This document shows positions 13,190 to 24,019 of a DNA stretch of 64,000 nt, piece after piece. Source of the stretch: Saururus chinensis (lineage: Eukaryota > Streptophyta > Magnoliopsida > Piperales > Saururaceae); contig CP141146.1 in the NCBI GenBank assembly GCA_035235625.1, positions 29,320,501 to 29,384,500 of the forward strand, read 5' to 3'. Below the pieces are notes generated by a model, which was not told the origin of the DNA, searched no databases, and saw only the letters and a list, made by a program, of their open reading frames with translations. The first letter of the stretch is position 1. Every line of letters starts with the position of its first letter. The position numbers were made by a program, and so were the translations under genes.

Positions 13190-14035
13190 TGTAGGGTTTT
13201 CCACTAGCGTTACATGTCCCATACCATGAGCGGTTAGCGGTTACCTCGTGGTAATTCTATCGTCTTTGAAAACATATTTAAAAGCAAATTTTATTTCAAC
13301 ACTCAATAGAATTAACCGGACAATTTCCACTAGAGCTACATGTCCTATACCATGAGCAGTTAGCAATTACTTCGTGGTAATTCTATCGTCTTTGAAAACA
13401 TATTTCAAATCATATTTTATTTAAATACCCGAGTAGAATTAACCGTTGAGTTTTCCACTAGCGCTTCATGTCCATACCATGAGCGGTTAGCGGTTACCTT
13501 GTGGTAATTCTACCGTCTTTGAAAACATATTTCAAATCATATTTTGTTTAAATACCCGAGTAGAATTAACCGTAGGGTTTTCCACTAGCGCTACATGTCC
13601 CATACCATGAGCGGTTAGCGGTTACCTCGTGGTAATTCTACCGTCTTTGAAAACATATTTCAAATCATATTTTGTTTAAATACCCGAGTAGAATTAATCG
13701 TAGGGTCTTCCACTAGCGCTACATGTCCCATACCATGAGCGGTTAGTGGTTACCTCGTGGTAATTCGCTACCGTCTTTGAAAACATATTTCAAATCATAT
13801 TTTGTTTAAATACCCGAGTAGAATTAACCGTAGGGTTTTCCACTAGCGCTACATGTCCTATACCATGAGCGGTTAGCGGTTACCTCGTGGTAATTCTACC
13901 GTCTTTGAAAATATATTTGAAATCAAATTTTTATTTAAATACCTGAGTAGAATTTACCATAGAGTTTCCACTAGCGCTACATGTCCCATACCATGAGCGG
14001 TTGGTGGTTATGCTATGGTAAATCTACCACGGTTT
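13190..14035. repeat. Tandem array of seven units of about 127 bp
   Basis: Seven head-to-tail copies carry TACCATGAGCGGTTAGCGG, GTGGTAATTCTACC, CCCGAGTAGAATTAACCG and CACTAGCGCTACATG. The central copies are nearly identical and the edge copies more diverged, the pattern expected of unequal exchange. More distant copies lie at 12090-12310. The array is inside the interior of the LTR element 9366-15807. Confidence 0.85.
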
Positions 14036-14942
14036 AAAACACATTGAAATCGAAGTCGTTGAAAATATCTAAAAAGAATCATGTAACGAATTCAAAACAA
14101 AATTTTCGATCGAGTCGAATTCAAAATCACAATTCATAAAAATCAAGGTTTTCGATTAAATCCAAAGCCATACGAGAAAACAAAATTTCAATTCATTCTC
14201 GATGAAAAATTGAAATTTAGAGAAATTCAAATCCGTCTTAAATTCGATGCAACACATGCAGAATGAAATTCCAAATTAAATCTAAATCAATTTTTTTTTT
14301 CAAAAAGAATTTTCATATAACTCATGATTAAAAATTCGTAAAATTCATAAAATCGACTTCATATAAATTTCAATGTCACATAAACAAAATAAAAAGTTCA
14401 AAAGCAAAATTCATATTAAATCCAATAAAATAAACATGATGCAACACATTTAAACTTAAAGCTATAAATAATTTTCAATTGAAAAATATTTAAAATAACC
14501 AAATTGATGTTTGCATCAAAATTTATGCAACACATGGCGATAAAAATCTCAAATAATTCTTCAATAATAAATTAGATGCATCATATTCAATGCAAAAATT
14601 CCAAATCAATTCTAATTTAAAAATCAACATCTATAAAGTATAAGCTTGCCATCAACCAGATACACATACATAGCATAACACTTTAAAATTTCTTCAAATA
14701 AACAAATTAGAATTTATCAAAATTAGAGTTTGTGTTAAATTCGATAACACATAAGCATAACCAAAAGATGAAAAATCGAAATTTATTTGAAATCCACGAC
14801 AACACGTTCAGAAGAGAAAATTTAAAAAAATCACAATTCATTTAAAAAATAATCAGAACACATTCAAAACAGAAATCCTATTTATTTCAAAATTTAAATC
14901 AAAATACATATTAAATTAATAAAATATTATACTGTCGCAGAC

Positions 14943-14964
14943 AGATCAATGGTTCGATACCATT
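14943..14964 (-). other. Primer-binding-like site beside the right LTR
   Basis: The complement of 14951-14962 reads TGGTATCGAACC and starts two bases from the LTR edge at 14965. Plant LTR elements commonly use TGGTATCAGAGC, which pairs with initiator tRNA-Met. This site is close but not identical, so the priming tRNA is uncertain. Its position sets the element's direction as minus. Confidence 0.5.
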
Positions 14965-15807
14965 TGTAACGACCCGACCCGAGCCGGGCCCAAAAAATCA
15001 CTGATAGAAAATTTTCTCTTTCCTTAATCTAGGAATCATCGTCGTGCGAGAGGTACAACGTTTGTCTATGCACTATGGAGCTTTAAGGCTTCCTCGTACA
15101 TAGACTTAGGTTGTAACGAACATGTACACACAGCGAAGCTTCATAGTTCGTCGCGTATAAAACAGAATAAAACATATTATTTATAATTTAATTGGATCAT
15201 GCCAACGTTGCTTTGCCGTTGGTTGCCTACGTACGTATTGGATATTATTCTAATATGATCGGATCCGAACGTAGTTCTGCCTAATGGCTACTACATACAA
15301 CAAACATAACAAAATCATACGTATAAAATATGTATCTCCGAATATTTAATCGGAAGTATACAAAAACTCATCATATATCGGAGTCAAGCAGAAGTTAATA
15401 AATTAACGGAATCGTACATTTCGCTCTACCACAGAGCAGGATTGAAATCACATACACTTGTCTCGCCCCTATTACTGAGTCGAGACTGAGCACATCACCC
15501 CGGATTCGGATTTGTGCGTTCTTGGTACCGTTGGACTTGTATCGATGAGCCCTTCGATACAAACCCACTTAAAGTAATAAATCGTGCTCTTACCAAGTGG
15601 GTCCCGCCTAAATTTAACACTTGTCGAGGTCGTAACTTCCGGTCCCGACCTCCGTTTCACGCGTTCTTCGAATCGTTACGCTCGTTTCATCGAGCTCTAC
15701 TCATATACGAAGGTTTTAACCTAGGAAACCTTCCAAAACTTATTAAAGGTTATCTAATTACCTTTAACCCCGTAGGCTAAACGTAATTAGAAAAGTGGGG
15801 TGTTACA

Positions 15808-16536
15808 TCCTGATTCCAGCACTTCTCCCTAGTCCTGCCCCCCTCCCCGGTCCCCGCTGGAATCAGGCCCCCCCTCTCCTCGGTATCCCCCGAGCCAGCC
15901 ACCGGCGGTCTTTTTAATAAAAATTTGAAAGTTTTTAGCGACTTCTAAAAGCGTTGCAAAAGTCTATTTTTATTTTAAATTTTTTTGACGTATTAGTGAC
16001 ACTTTTTAAAGTGTCTCTAATACACAAAGTTCTTTTTTTAAATATATTTCATCATTAGCGGAGCTTTCCATAAGCGTCGCTAAAAACTTATATTTTTTAA
16101 AAAATTTTCTTTGCTACGTTTAAATAAGCGTTGCTAATAAGCTATTTTCTATTTTTTTTAAAAATGTTTCTTTATATTAGCTATGCTTAATAAAGCGTCG
16201 CTAATAACCAATTATTAGTGGCGCTTATAATTATCCGTTGCTAATAAGCTATTTTTTATATTTTTTAAAAATAATTTTTATATTAGATACGCTTTATTAA
16301 GCGTCGCCAATAATTGATTATTAGCGACGCTTATAATTATGCGTCACTAAAAATTTACTATTAGCGATGCTGTACTATGCGTCACAAAAGTAAAATCATT
16401 AGTGACGCATAAATAGATGTCACTAATGTTACACTATTGGCGACACTTTGTGTAAAGCGTCGCTAATAAGCATTTGCCATACTTAAAGTACTATTAGTGA
16501 CGCTTGGCGCGGCTAATAGTACTATTTGTTGTAGTG
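15808..16536. other. Right arm of CACTA 1
   Basis: After the nested LTR element, the CACTA sequence resumes with a C-rich stretch (15830-15900) and then dense subterminal repeats of the GCGTCGCTAA and TTAGCGACGC type to the TAGTG end. The same arm is recognisable at 33395-33504 and 35604-36037 in CACTA 3, which supports a single family. No gene is present. Confidence 0.8.
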
Positions 16537-16724
16537 TGATCTCCGTTCTTAGTTCATTTATAGAAACAAAAAACACCTTCTCAACTTCAAGAAGATTTGT
16601 AATTTGCTATGAAATCATGAATTGCTATTTTATCTTTATCTTTGTTGTGTAAAAAGATTTGTACTAAGCCAAAATTATATAGTAACAAAATAACAATTTT
16701 GGCATATCAGTGGTAGTTCCTTAC

Positions 16725-16838
16725 TATCGGAGACACCACATTCGAGCTGCCAAATTGGCACATTAGAGATGCTCCTGACAACAACTCTTCAATGTTTGAT
16801 CTCACATCACCATTAGGATCAATTGTTAGGATCATCTT
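16725..16838 (-). CDS. Possible host exon, unidentified
   Basis: On the minus strand a 38-codon open stretch lies between an AG acceptor (after CTTGCAAG) and a GTAAGG donor (before the TAAGGAACTACC text). The translation includes LTIDPNGDVRSNIEELL and SLMCQFGSSNVVSP. It is more protein-like than its surroundings, and the length is a multiple of three. I do not recognise the family, and it does not look like the E3 ligase exons expected here. It could be an exon of another gene, a decayed fragment or chance. Confidence 0.25.
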
Positions 16839-16862
16839 CTTGCAAGTAACCAAAGATGTCTT

Positions 16863-17626
16863 TTGCCAAGTAGAATCGAAGACTTGTTAGAAGTATGTGT
16901 AGAGTTAGGAAGACCGAATTGATATATGATTCGCTTAAAGATGAAATAGACGGTTCTTTAATGATGATATAAGAATGATCGTTCTCTTCATTGGTCATGA
17001 ATTGTAAGAAAGAAAAGCCAAAATTATCACTTAGAATATTTGAAGTTGCTTGTGCCTTGGATTTTGTTTGCTACAAGGAAACAAGAGCATTAAATTTGCA
17101 TGAAATCTGCCTCCTTCTCATTTGCCTAGGACAACCCAATATTGCTAACATTTCATTCATAGAAAAGTAAACAAATTAGGTTGACTCTGTTTTGAAGTTT
17201 TTTCAAGGATGTAAGCACTTTTTAAATGCACTGACTAGTAGAGAAAATAGTGTTCCCATTGTCAAAATTTCAAAATAAGATAACAGGCATATGAGAAAGG
17301 CAAATTTGATGAAAAAAAATGTTCTCCTTTCCTTGCAGCTAAGAAAAATCAGTGACAACCAACTTCAAATACTCTAATAAATAATAAGTTTGGCTAAAAG
17401 TAGTTCATTTTACGCAATTCACGATTAATGAAGAGAAAAGACGACTCTTCTACCATCATGAAAGAATCATCTAATCCTTCAGGCTGCATCTTCAAGTGCA
17501 CCAATAATACACCAATTGGCCCTTCTTAATTCCTTCGTGCATATCTCTTCTAAGGAAGGGTTTTTTCATGCTCCCCTCAAACAATGAGCCTGTGTAAGGT
17601 ACACATCTACGAGATTAATGACAGAC
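16863..17626. repeat. Duplicated block of about 760 bp, copy 1
   Basis: The block from GTAGAATCGAAGACTTG to the AATGAGCCT...GTAAGGTAC text is matched at 28516-29302 in the same orientation with high identity and a few small indels. Both copies lie downstream of the right end of a CACTA element (327 bp and about 440 bp away). The sequence has no terminal repeats or coding signal. It may be an older segmental duplication or an unclassified repeat. Confidence 0.75.
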
Positions 17627-18954
17627 ATGTTAACAATTCACCACTTGCGGCAGTGGTGATTCATTAATTGAATGGTTGCATTAGTCGTAGTGAAGTATGT
17701 AAATACTTTCCACGTATACAAATAATTAAGCTGATGGCATTTATGATAAGTTTAGGAAGAGTAGTGAGTTGGATATCCATAACCCAAAGCCTAAAAAATA
17801 GATAACAATTCATATTTCATTTTACCAAAGCTAGTATTCCTCTGGCACGCTTATGGACATTAACTAGACATTCTGATATTAACTTGAAGGGTGACTCTTT
17901 GCTCCCCACATTATGCAGCTGATACACACTTTGGCCTCTTTCCTCGTTCATACATAAGTGTTACAATCTGGTACTTTGAATCCATGTGCATAAAATGCAC
18001 ATCTTATAAATGCAGGCATTCCAATAGTTTTTGAGAGGATTAACACTAGTGAATTTTCGAGGAAAGATTAAGAAAAAAGATATTTCTCTAGATAATCATA
18101 GAGAAATTTTTTTACCAACAGGTAATTGCATCTATCGATTAAATCACATTATTTGAAGACTAAGCAATTAGCAAAAACTAACCAGTAGGGGTGAGGAGCA
18201 TTCTCCATGAGAATTCCTCCACCAGAAACTGCCCAATAGAAGCCAACAATCCACCAGACAAATGATGGCATTGTATTGATAGTCCCACATCGCTTGGCAA
18301 TGTTGGTGTAACGCCCGGGGTTTTTCACACATTTTCCTCAAAATTCACGAAATTTTTTTGCAATATTACGTCTATAAATCGGAGGAAAAATGACAAAATC
18401 AAAACATGATAAAACAGTTTATAATTTAAAACACTAAACATCCATTTTCCATCTAAATATTTTCATCACACGGTCAAACATCGTACGGCCAAAGCAAATA
18501 TCCTCAGGCGCTACTCGAAAACACACGTACGACTAAATTGCTATGATCATAGACTTTAAATACAAATCACTCCCAGGCATCCTTGAGTGCAAGTCCCATA
18601 ACAATCCACAGACTAATCCAAATGAAAGTCCAGAATATAAACATCTTAACGTCTCGTCTAACCCAATACATCGGATCGTGGCACAAACAAACTCGCAGTG
18701 AGTCAAGGATATACCTGATTCAACGGGAATCGATCCACTGTTAAAATGAGCATCCATCTCCAGGAGCTCTCCATCACAAACCTGCAAAAGCTCCCGAACC
18801 ACGGGGCTAAAAATGGTAGGGTGAGTATTTTCATACTCAGTAGGAAAATACCCAGTAGGGGAAATCCCAAACGGTGAACTCAAAAGTTCATAAATACATG
18901 CGTTCATGCAACTCAAACATGAAGCAGATAGGCATATCAATATCATGCTCATGC

Positions 18955-21130
18955 ACATACAAACATACCAAATGCACCATCGTGCCAAAGACATACAAAT
19001 GCACCATCGTGCCAAAGTCATACCAAAGGCACCATCGTGCCAAAATCATATCATCAAATGAAACTTACACAAACACCCTTATCCAGGGTCTTACAAACTT
19101 ACTCGTACCATCGCACGCATACTCATACAACATACGCATACTTGTACGACCTTACTCGTACAATCATATGCTCACTCATACAGCTTACACATACTTGTAC
19201 GACCTTACTCGTATAGCTTACACAAAATCACACTTACTGTCTTACTCTGAAACATACTCTCACAATCGTACTCATACACATAATCTTACAGTCGTGCTCA
19301 TACTCATACGCTTACAGTCGTACTCATACTCATATGCTTATAGTCGTTCTCATACACATACGCTTACAGTCGTGCTCACACTCATAATCGTACACATATC
19401 AACGACCACTGAAGCTCATTACAACTAATAAGCTCCAGCGTCGAAATGGAAAAGAATGCCACTGGGGCAACACCTTAACCTCCGGGGAGTGACTAGACGC
19501 TATGGACTTTTCCGAAGGTAAGGCACATCAATGCTCATGGGGCACTGGATCAAACAGGTAAGAGTAGATCCATAATACTACTTACCTGAGCGCGCAAACA
19601 TAAACACCCACACATAAGGGGTCATACAGTTGCCCACCATAATGGGTCTTATAGTGCCATAGAATCGCCCACCATAATGGGTCTTATAGTGCCATAGAAT
19701 TGCCCACCATAATGGGTCTTATAGTGCCAGTGCCACTCTTGGGCAGAAATCGTACAGTGCCACTCTTGGGCGGAAACATACAACGCTCTCAATAGAGCAT
19801 CAAATGTTTGGGTTTATACAGCACACAGACCAAATCGGAAACATACTTTGCTCTCAACAGAGCATCAGACGTCTGGGCTTCATACAGCACATAGACAAAG
19901 TCAGAAACGTACATCGCTCTCAACAGAGCATCAAATGTCTGGGCTTATACAACACGCAAACCAAATCGGAAACATACGTCGGTCTCAACAGAGCAAAAGA
20001 CGTCCGGTGCTCTACACAGCACACAGACAACATCCCGCAAGATAAACACCATGGCAAGACATGATAAATGCTCAGCCGACTCATTATCGGCTAGCTCAAA
20101 CACGGAACTTAATCCGTTGAACCCTCAGGTCTCAAACTCACAACGCTATCATTAGCTTTCTTATAATTCAAGTTTGAATTAAGTAAATTATGTGGTATAA
20201 TTATGCCACACAAACTCACAGTCCTCGACTGATCAAACCGAAGCTGAGCCTGATCGAAACCCTAGTTCGTCAGGGCAGAAGACTTCACTTAACCCGTCCA
20301 CATCATGATCACAACACATCGTACATCAACCCTTACAGTCTTACATACTTTGCCATCCCTCTTATGGCCAAATCATCTTACATTGACATCAACAAACTGA
20401 GCTCCTCAGAGCCAACCCCAGTTATCACCCTCTTACTTATACCTCACTTATTGAGCTTACTTTTCACTTCATAATTTGTACGTTATGCTTGTACAATTAT
20501 GTACACTCTTACTGTCTGATAGTCCCCCAACATACGCTCTGATACAAACCAAACAAACCGCTCCAAATCCTTGCCCGTCATACTCATATCCTCTGTCATC
20601 TGTCATACACTTACATATCCCACATCCAATCCAGATGAAGCCTCTGTCACCTCTTACTGTCCATCACCCATACCTTTGCCCACATACACTTACACATATC
20701 TAGCATAGTCAAATAGTCATCATACATACGTATGTCTATCACACATACATATAACATACACATACGGCCATACATACGCAGCTTACAACCATGCTCACTA
20801 GCCATCACTAGTGCATACATACACATTTATACATACGTCAAACATACATGCTAGCCATCACTAGCACATGCATACATATGTCAGACATACACGCTAGTCA
20901 TCACTAGCACATGCATAATCCAAACATACTTCAAACATGCACGCTAGCCATCACTAGCACATGCATACATACGTTAACATACACGCTAGCCATCACTAGT
21001 ACATACTCAATTAACATACAAAACTTACCAACAAACACGCTAGTCATCACTAGCACATACTCAATCAACATACAAAACTTACCAACAAACACGCTAGTCA
21101 TCACTAGCACATACTTACATCCAACATACT
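18955..21130. repeat. Series of short tandem arrays inside the 4.6-kb LTR
   Basis: At least five different arrays follow one another: three units with GCACCATCGTGCCAAA (18970-19050); imperfect CATACTCGTAC-type units (19090-19400); three units with CCACCATAATGGGTCTTATA (19625-19740); four units of about 60 bp with CTCTCAACAGAGCATCA (19785-20040); and seven or more units of about 38-60 bp with GCTAGCCATCACTAGCACAT (20780-21115). Opposing open frames across them simply read the repeats. Confidence 0.8.
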
Positions 21131-21269
21131 TACAGCTAACATGCATATCGTATGCATTTCAACATACCATATAATCATGCTTACATGCACATCGTGCAAT
21201 CCTAGCATGCTACTACTCATTCAAGCATGCTTTCATGAAATTACGAGTTCAAAGCTCCCCTACCTCGTA

Positions 21270-22700
21270 ATCATGACGTTTGATGGCGAGCACACGACGG
21301 TGGCGGCGTTGACGACGGAGCTGGCGGTCGAAACCGTTGCCTAGCTGAGAGAGGTGTTGTCCCGAGGATTTTAAGAAGTGCTGAAAACAATCACAGCCAA
21401 ACAAGGTGTCAGAATCAATGCAGCAAAACCCGCAATCCACGGCAGCACACTAGGGCGGTCGGGAGAAAAGTCAAGCCAACACATGTGGCGGTGCGACCAG
21501 AAGTCGATAGTGTACACACTGAAGGTCGGCCGACAGCTGAGAAGTCCTCGGCTGGCCACAAGACATTGAAATCGGCCGTGAACATCACCCAACGGCTGCG
21601 ATTTTGCGTCACAAGGGCCCACATAAGGGCGGAGGGTATGGGGCGACACTCGAGGATAGAAAAGAGGTGGAGGAGGGCTATGTGTCAACTCCACTCGGTG
21701 GCAAAGCCAACCGATGGTCAGGCGGCACAAATACGGCGCCTAAACCCAAAAATGCACGCGTGGCCACATGCGCACGCGGCCAAAAAGTGCCACTCTTAGG
21801 GGAGATGGGTCGGACAGTGGCGACCCAAGGCCCACATAAGGGCGGTTGAGCTAAGGCCAAGACATGGTGGCCGATTGAAGCGGCGACATCACCGATCGCC
21901 ACCCACAACTAACACATTTGGTGCGGGTAACTGTGCATCTTGCATGGTATAGGGTAGGGCAAGCGGCCCTTTCCGAGCGGAGTGTATAATCGGGCCAATT
22001 GGGGCTTTCCCTCACTGTCGCTGAGCCGGGGCAGAGCCCACAATGGCCAAATGGCCGACGGCTCGCCGATGGCCAAGACCCGAGACGCACCCAAAGCGTC
22101 TAATCAGGCGGAGCAAGGCAATAGGGGCAAAGCGGGGTTGGAAACGGCAACCCCCTACCAACACTGGGTCAAGGTAGGCTGGACGGAGTCCTACCGGTGG
22201 CCGGGTGACGACCGGAAACACCGGCGTCTAAAAAAAATCTCACGGACAGTGAGATGAAAATAGTGATAAAAACCTGACCAAAAGACCGGCAGCTCACAGC
22301 GGAGCGCAGAAAGCACGGCGGCGGCTCTAGCCAGCGCCTATGGGTTCCTAGCGGCCAACTAAACATAAGTCTAGTTGAGAGCGGCCGCAAACGACGTCAA
22401 AATCGTACACCCACAGCTCAAAAACGGGATTGAAGGAGAGAAAAAACCCAAAAAAGGTTTGGTACCTTGTGGAGGAGCGAAGAGGCCATGGCGGCGGTCA
22501 TAGCCGGTGTCTACGGACTCGTGGCGGTGAGGCAAAGCAAATCCGGACAAGAACCGCCGGAATCCAATGACGGAGGAGGGAGAACGGAGCGACCAGAATC
22601 GAGCTCGGGGTTCTCCAAAATGTTACTGGACGTGAATTCTTACTGGAACCGAAATGTCGGTTCTGGAATCCGATGAATGATATATATAGTTAATCTTTTT
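21270..22700. other. GC-rich segment of the 4.6-kb LTR without a recognisable gene
   Basis: G+C is much higher than in the flanks and several frames stay open on both strands, for example 22467-22676 plus. None resembles a known protein, and the frames overlap on both strands, typical of GC-rich non-coding DNA. Phrases such as GGCCCACATAAGGGCGG repeat (21609 and 21829). In the minus direction this would be the U3 or promoter side of the LTR. Confidence 0.4.
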
Positions 22701-22979
22701 AATTTTTACATCCACATCCCTCATACGCGTTCACCTCCCAGTTACGCGTTGTACCTCCAAAATTTGCGCCGTAAGCGCGCAGTGAGGCCCACGGCCTGCG
22801 ACTAAGCCCCACACCCGACTCTACGGGTATAAATACGGAGAAAAATACATAAATATGAATACGCCGAAGCATCACATTTTCCCGCCGAAAATGACCAGAA
22901 AAATAGCAGGAAAAATCACAGAAAATCGTAGAAAATTCAGAGACATTACAGTTGGCCACACATAAAGAATCATTTAACA

Positions 22980-23421
22980 CTTAACAGAAAAAATATTTTC
23001 ATATTAATGACCAACAAAAGATCAACAAATAGATGTAACAACGAGACATGAAATTTATTAGATTATAGAGTTGTTACCAAAAGAAGATGAAAACAAACAC
23101 AAAATGAAATAAATGTTCACAAACATAAGGTTGGCCTAGCCAGCAACAATATTCAGTATCAATTGCACCTTCAGTACTACCTCCCATTAATAGCAACCAT
23201 AATGACTCATCTGATTTCATATTCTTGGACCTCAGATTTTAAGTACAACTAATGAGAATAGTTTAAGATCTATATCAGAAGTTTTTGTTCCAACTTAAGA
23301 GTGTTGCATAACATCATTTTGAGAAAATAAGAGTTGAATAGTACTATAGAATATGTGTTATCGGGGACAGATATATGGGATAGCAATACATGAAACTGAT
23401 TAGTAAAATGCTAAAACCATA
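22980..23421 (-). other. Intron-like DNA upstream of the E3 ligase exon
   Basis: AT-rich, apparently low-copy sequence lies between the exon acceptor at 22979-22981 and the CACTA 2 insertion. No exon of the ligase family (the N-terminal membrane segments) was recognised. The ACA target triplet of CACTA 2 is at 23422-23424. Confidence 0.4.
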
Positions 23422-24019
23422 ACACACTACAACAAAAATGACTATTAGTGACGCATTTAGTGAATAGTACTATAGAATACTATGCGTCGTTAATAGTATT
23501 GTAAAAATCACTAATGACTATTAGTGACGTATACTAAACGTCGCTATAAGTGTCAAAAAAAGTGCCATCGCTATTGCCCATTAGCAACGTATAAAACAAG
23601 TGTTGCTAATAAAGCGTATTAGCGACGTATAACTATATGTCGATAATAATAACTTATTAGCGACGTATATTCTATAGCGTCGCTAATGATAAGCTATTAG
23701 CGACGCTTTATTTACGTTGCTAATAGAAAAATAATTTTTAAAATTTTTTTTTTAAAAAAAATAGTAGCGACGTATATACCTAAACGTCGCTAATAATTAT
23801 TATTAGCGACATAAAATATACGTCGCTAATATAAAAAAAATAAAAAAATAAAAAAATTAACCCATTAGCGACGCTTTTTTATACGTCACTAATAAAATAA
23901 ATTTTTTTAAAAATTAAAATTATATCAAAATTAAATAAAAAATATTGTTATTTAAAAAATAATAATAAATAGCGACGCTTAAAAAGCGTCGCTAATAATA
24001 AAATTTTTAAAAAAAAATC

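Larger units (their letters stand above)
9366..15807 (-). mobile_element. Non-autonomous LTR retrotransposon (LARD-like, Ty3/gypsy-type LTR) nested in CACTA 1
   Basis: The LTRs lie at 9366-11199 (1834 bp) and 14965-15807 (843 bp). Both start TGTAACGACCCGACCC and end GTGTTACA on the plus strand. The flanks TCCGG (9361-9365) and TCCTG (15808-15812) are a near-matching 5-bp duplication. The element reads on the minus strand. A primer-binding-like TGGTATCGAACC lies beside the right LTR (complement of 14951-14962), and a purine tract (complement of about 11200-11213) abuts the left LTR. The 3.8-kb interior holds AT-rich DNA and tandem repeats but no gag or pol domain. It is therefore a fossil that depended on other elements. 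The LTR family also includes 33505-35598 and part of 331-3253. Confidence 0.82.
3970..16536. mobile_element. CACTA (En/Spm) DNA transposon 1, non-autonomous, with a nested LTR element
   Basis: The left end reads CACTATAACAAAATG and the right end reads ATTTGTTGTAGTG, an imperfect inverted terminal repeat of the plant CACTA type. Both arms are packed with subterminal motifs of the TTAGCGACGC / GCGTCGCTAA type in both orientations (4000-4560, 8530-8850, 15930-16530). These are the expected transposase-binding subterminal repeats. The flanking triplets are TCC (3967-3969) and TGA (16537-16539) and do not match, so the 3-bp duplication has been lost or the ends come from different events. No transposase (TNP2-type) reading frame is visible. 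Without the LTR element inserted at 9366-15807 it would be about 6.1 kb. It must have moved with enzyme supplied in trans. Confidence 0.85.
16537..18182 (-). other. Low-copy intron-like DNA of a minus-strand host gene
   Basis: This AT-rich sequence has no TE signature of its own and lies downstream, in minus-strand sense, of the E3 ligase exon at 18183-18306. That exon ends in a GT donor that points into this segment. I could not find the next expected exon (two membrane helices plus the RING finger). The block 16863-17626 is duplicated at 28516-29302. Confidence 0.45.
18307..22950 (-). mobile_element. Long LTR-type insertion (solo LTR or LTR-derived), 4.6 kb, in a host exon
   Basis: The left end is TGTAACGCCCGGGG and the right end ...GAGACATTACA. 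GTTGG duplicates flank it exactly (18302-18306 and 22951-22955). No second LTR, gag or pol is visible, so a very long solo LTR is the best reading. It includes several tandem arrays (18955-21130) and a GC-rich part (21270-22700). Relatives occur at 48017-48780, 49287-51400 and, inverted, 55360-56965. The sharp ends and intact duplication suggest it is younger than those relatives. It looks whole as a solo copy. Confidence 0.75.
18183..22979 (-). pseudogene. Exon of a membrane RING-type E3 ubiquitin ligase, split by an LTR insertion
   Basis: On the minus strand the exon runs from 22979 (after an acceptor ending CTGTTAAG) to 22951. It resumes at 18306 and ends at 18183 before a GTTAGT donor. 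Ignoring the insertion and one copy of GTTGG, it is 148 bp and open throughout. The peptide contains LNDSLCVANIAKRCG, NTMPSFVWWIVGFYW and ENAPHPYW. This is the hallmark stretch just before the membrane helices of the plant RING ligases typified by Arabidopsis At1g12760, At1g63170 and At4g11680. Those proteins sit in membranes and use a C-terminal RING to transfer ubiquitin. The other exons, including the RING, were not found in this window. With 4.6 kb of LTR DNA in the exon, this allele is probably non-functional unless the insert is spliced out. Confidence 0.65.

Noticed and set aside
13190-14035. CRISPR-like regular repeats
   Set aside because: Repeats are contiguous 127-bp units without unique spacers, inside a plant LTR element.
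14951-14962. Possible tRNA gene (GGTTCGATACCA looks like a T-arm and acceptor end)
   Set aside because: No cloverleaf can be formed with upstream sequence, and the position next to an LTR explains it as a primer-binding-like site.
20911-21174. Opposing open frames with a repeated TNTLVITSTYSINIQNLP-like phrase
   Set aside because: Explained by the tandem GCTAGCCATCACTAGC array.
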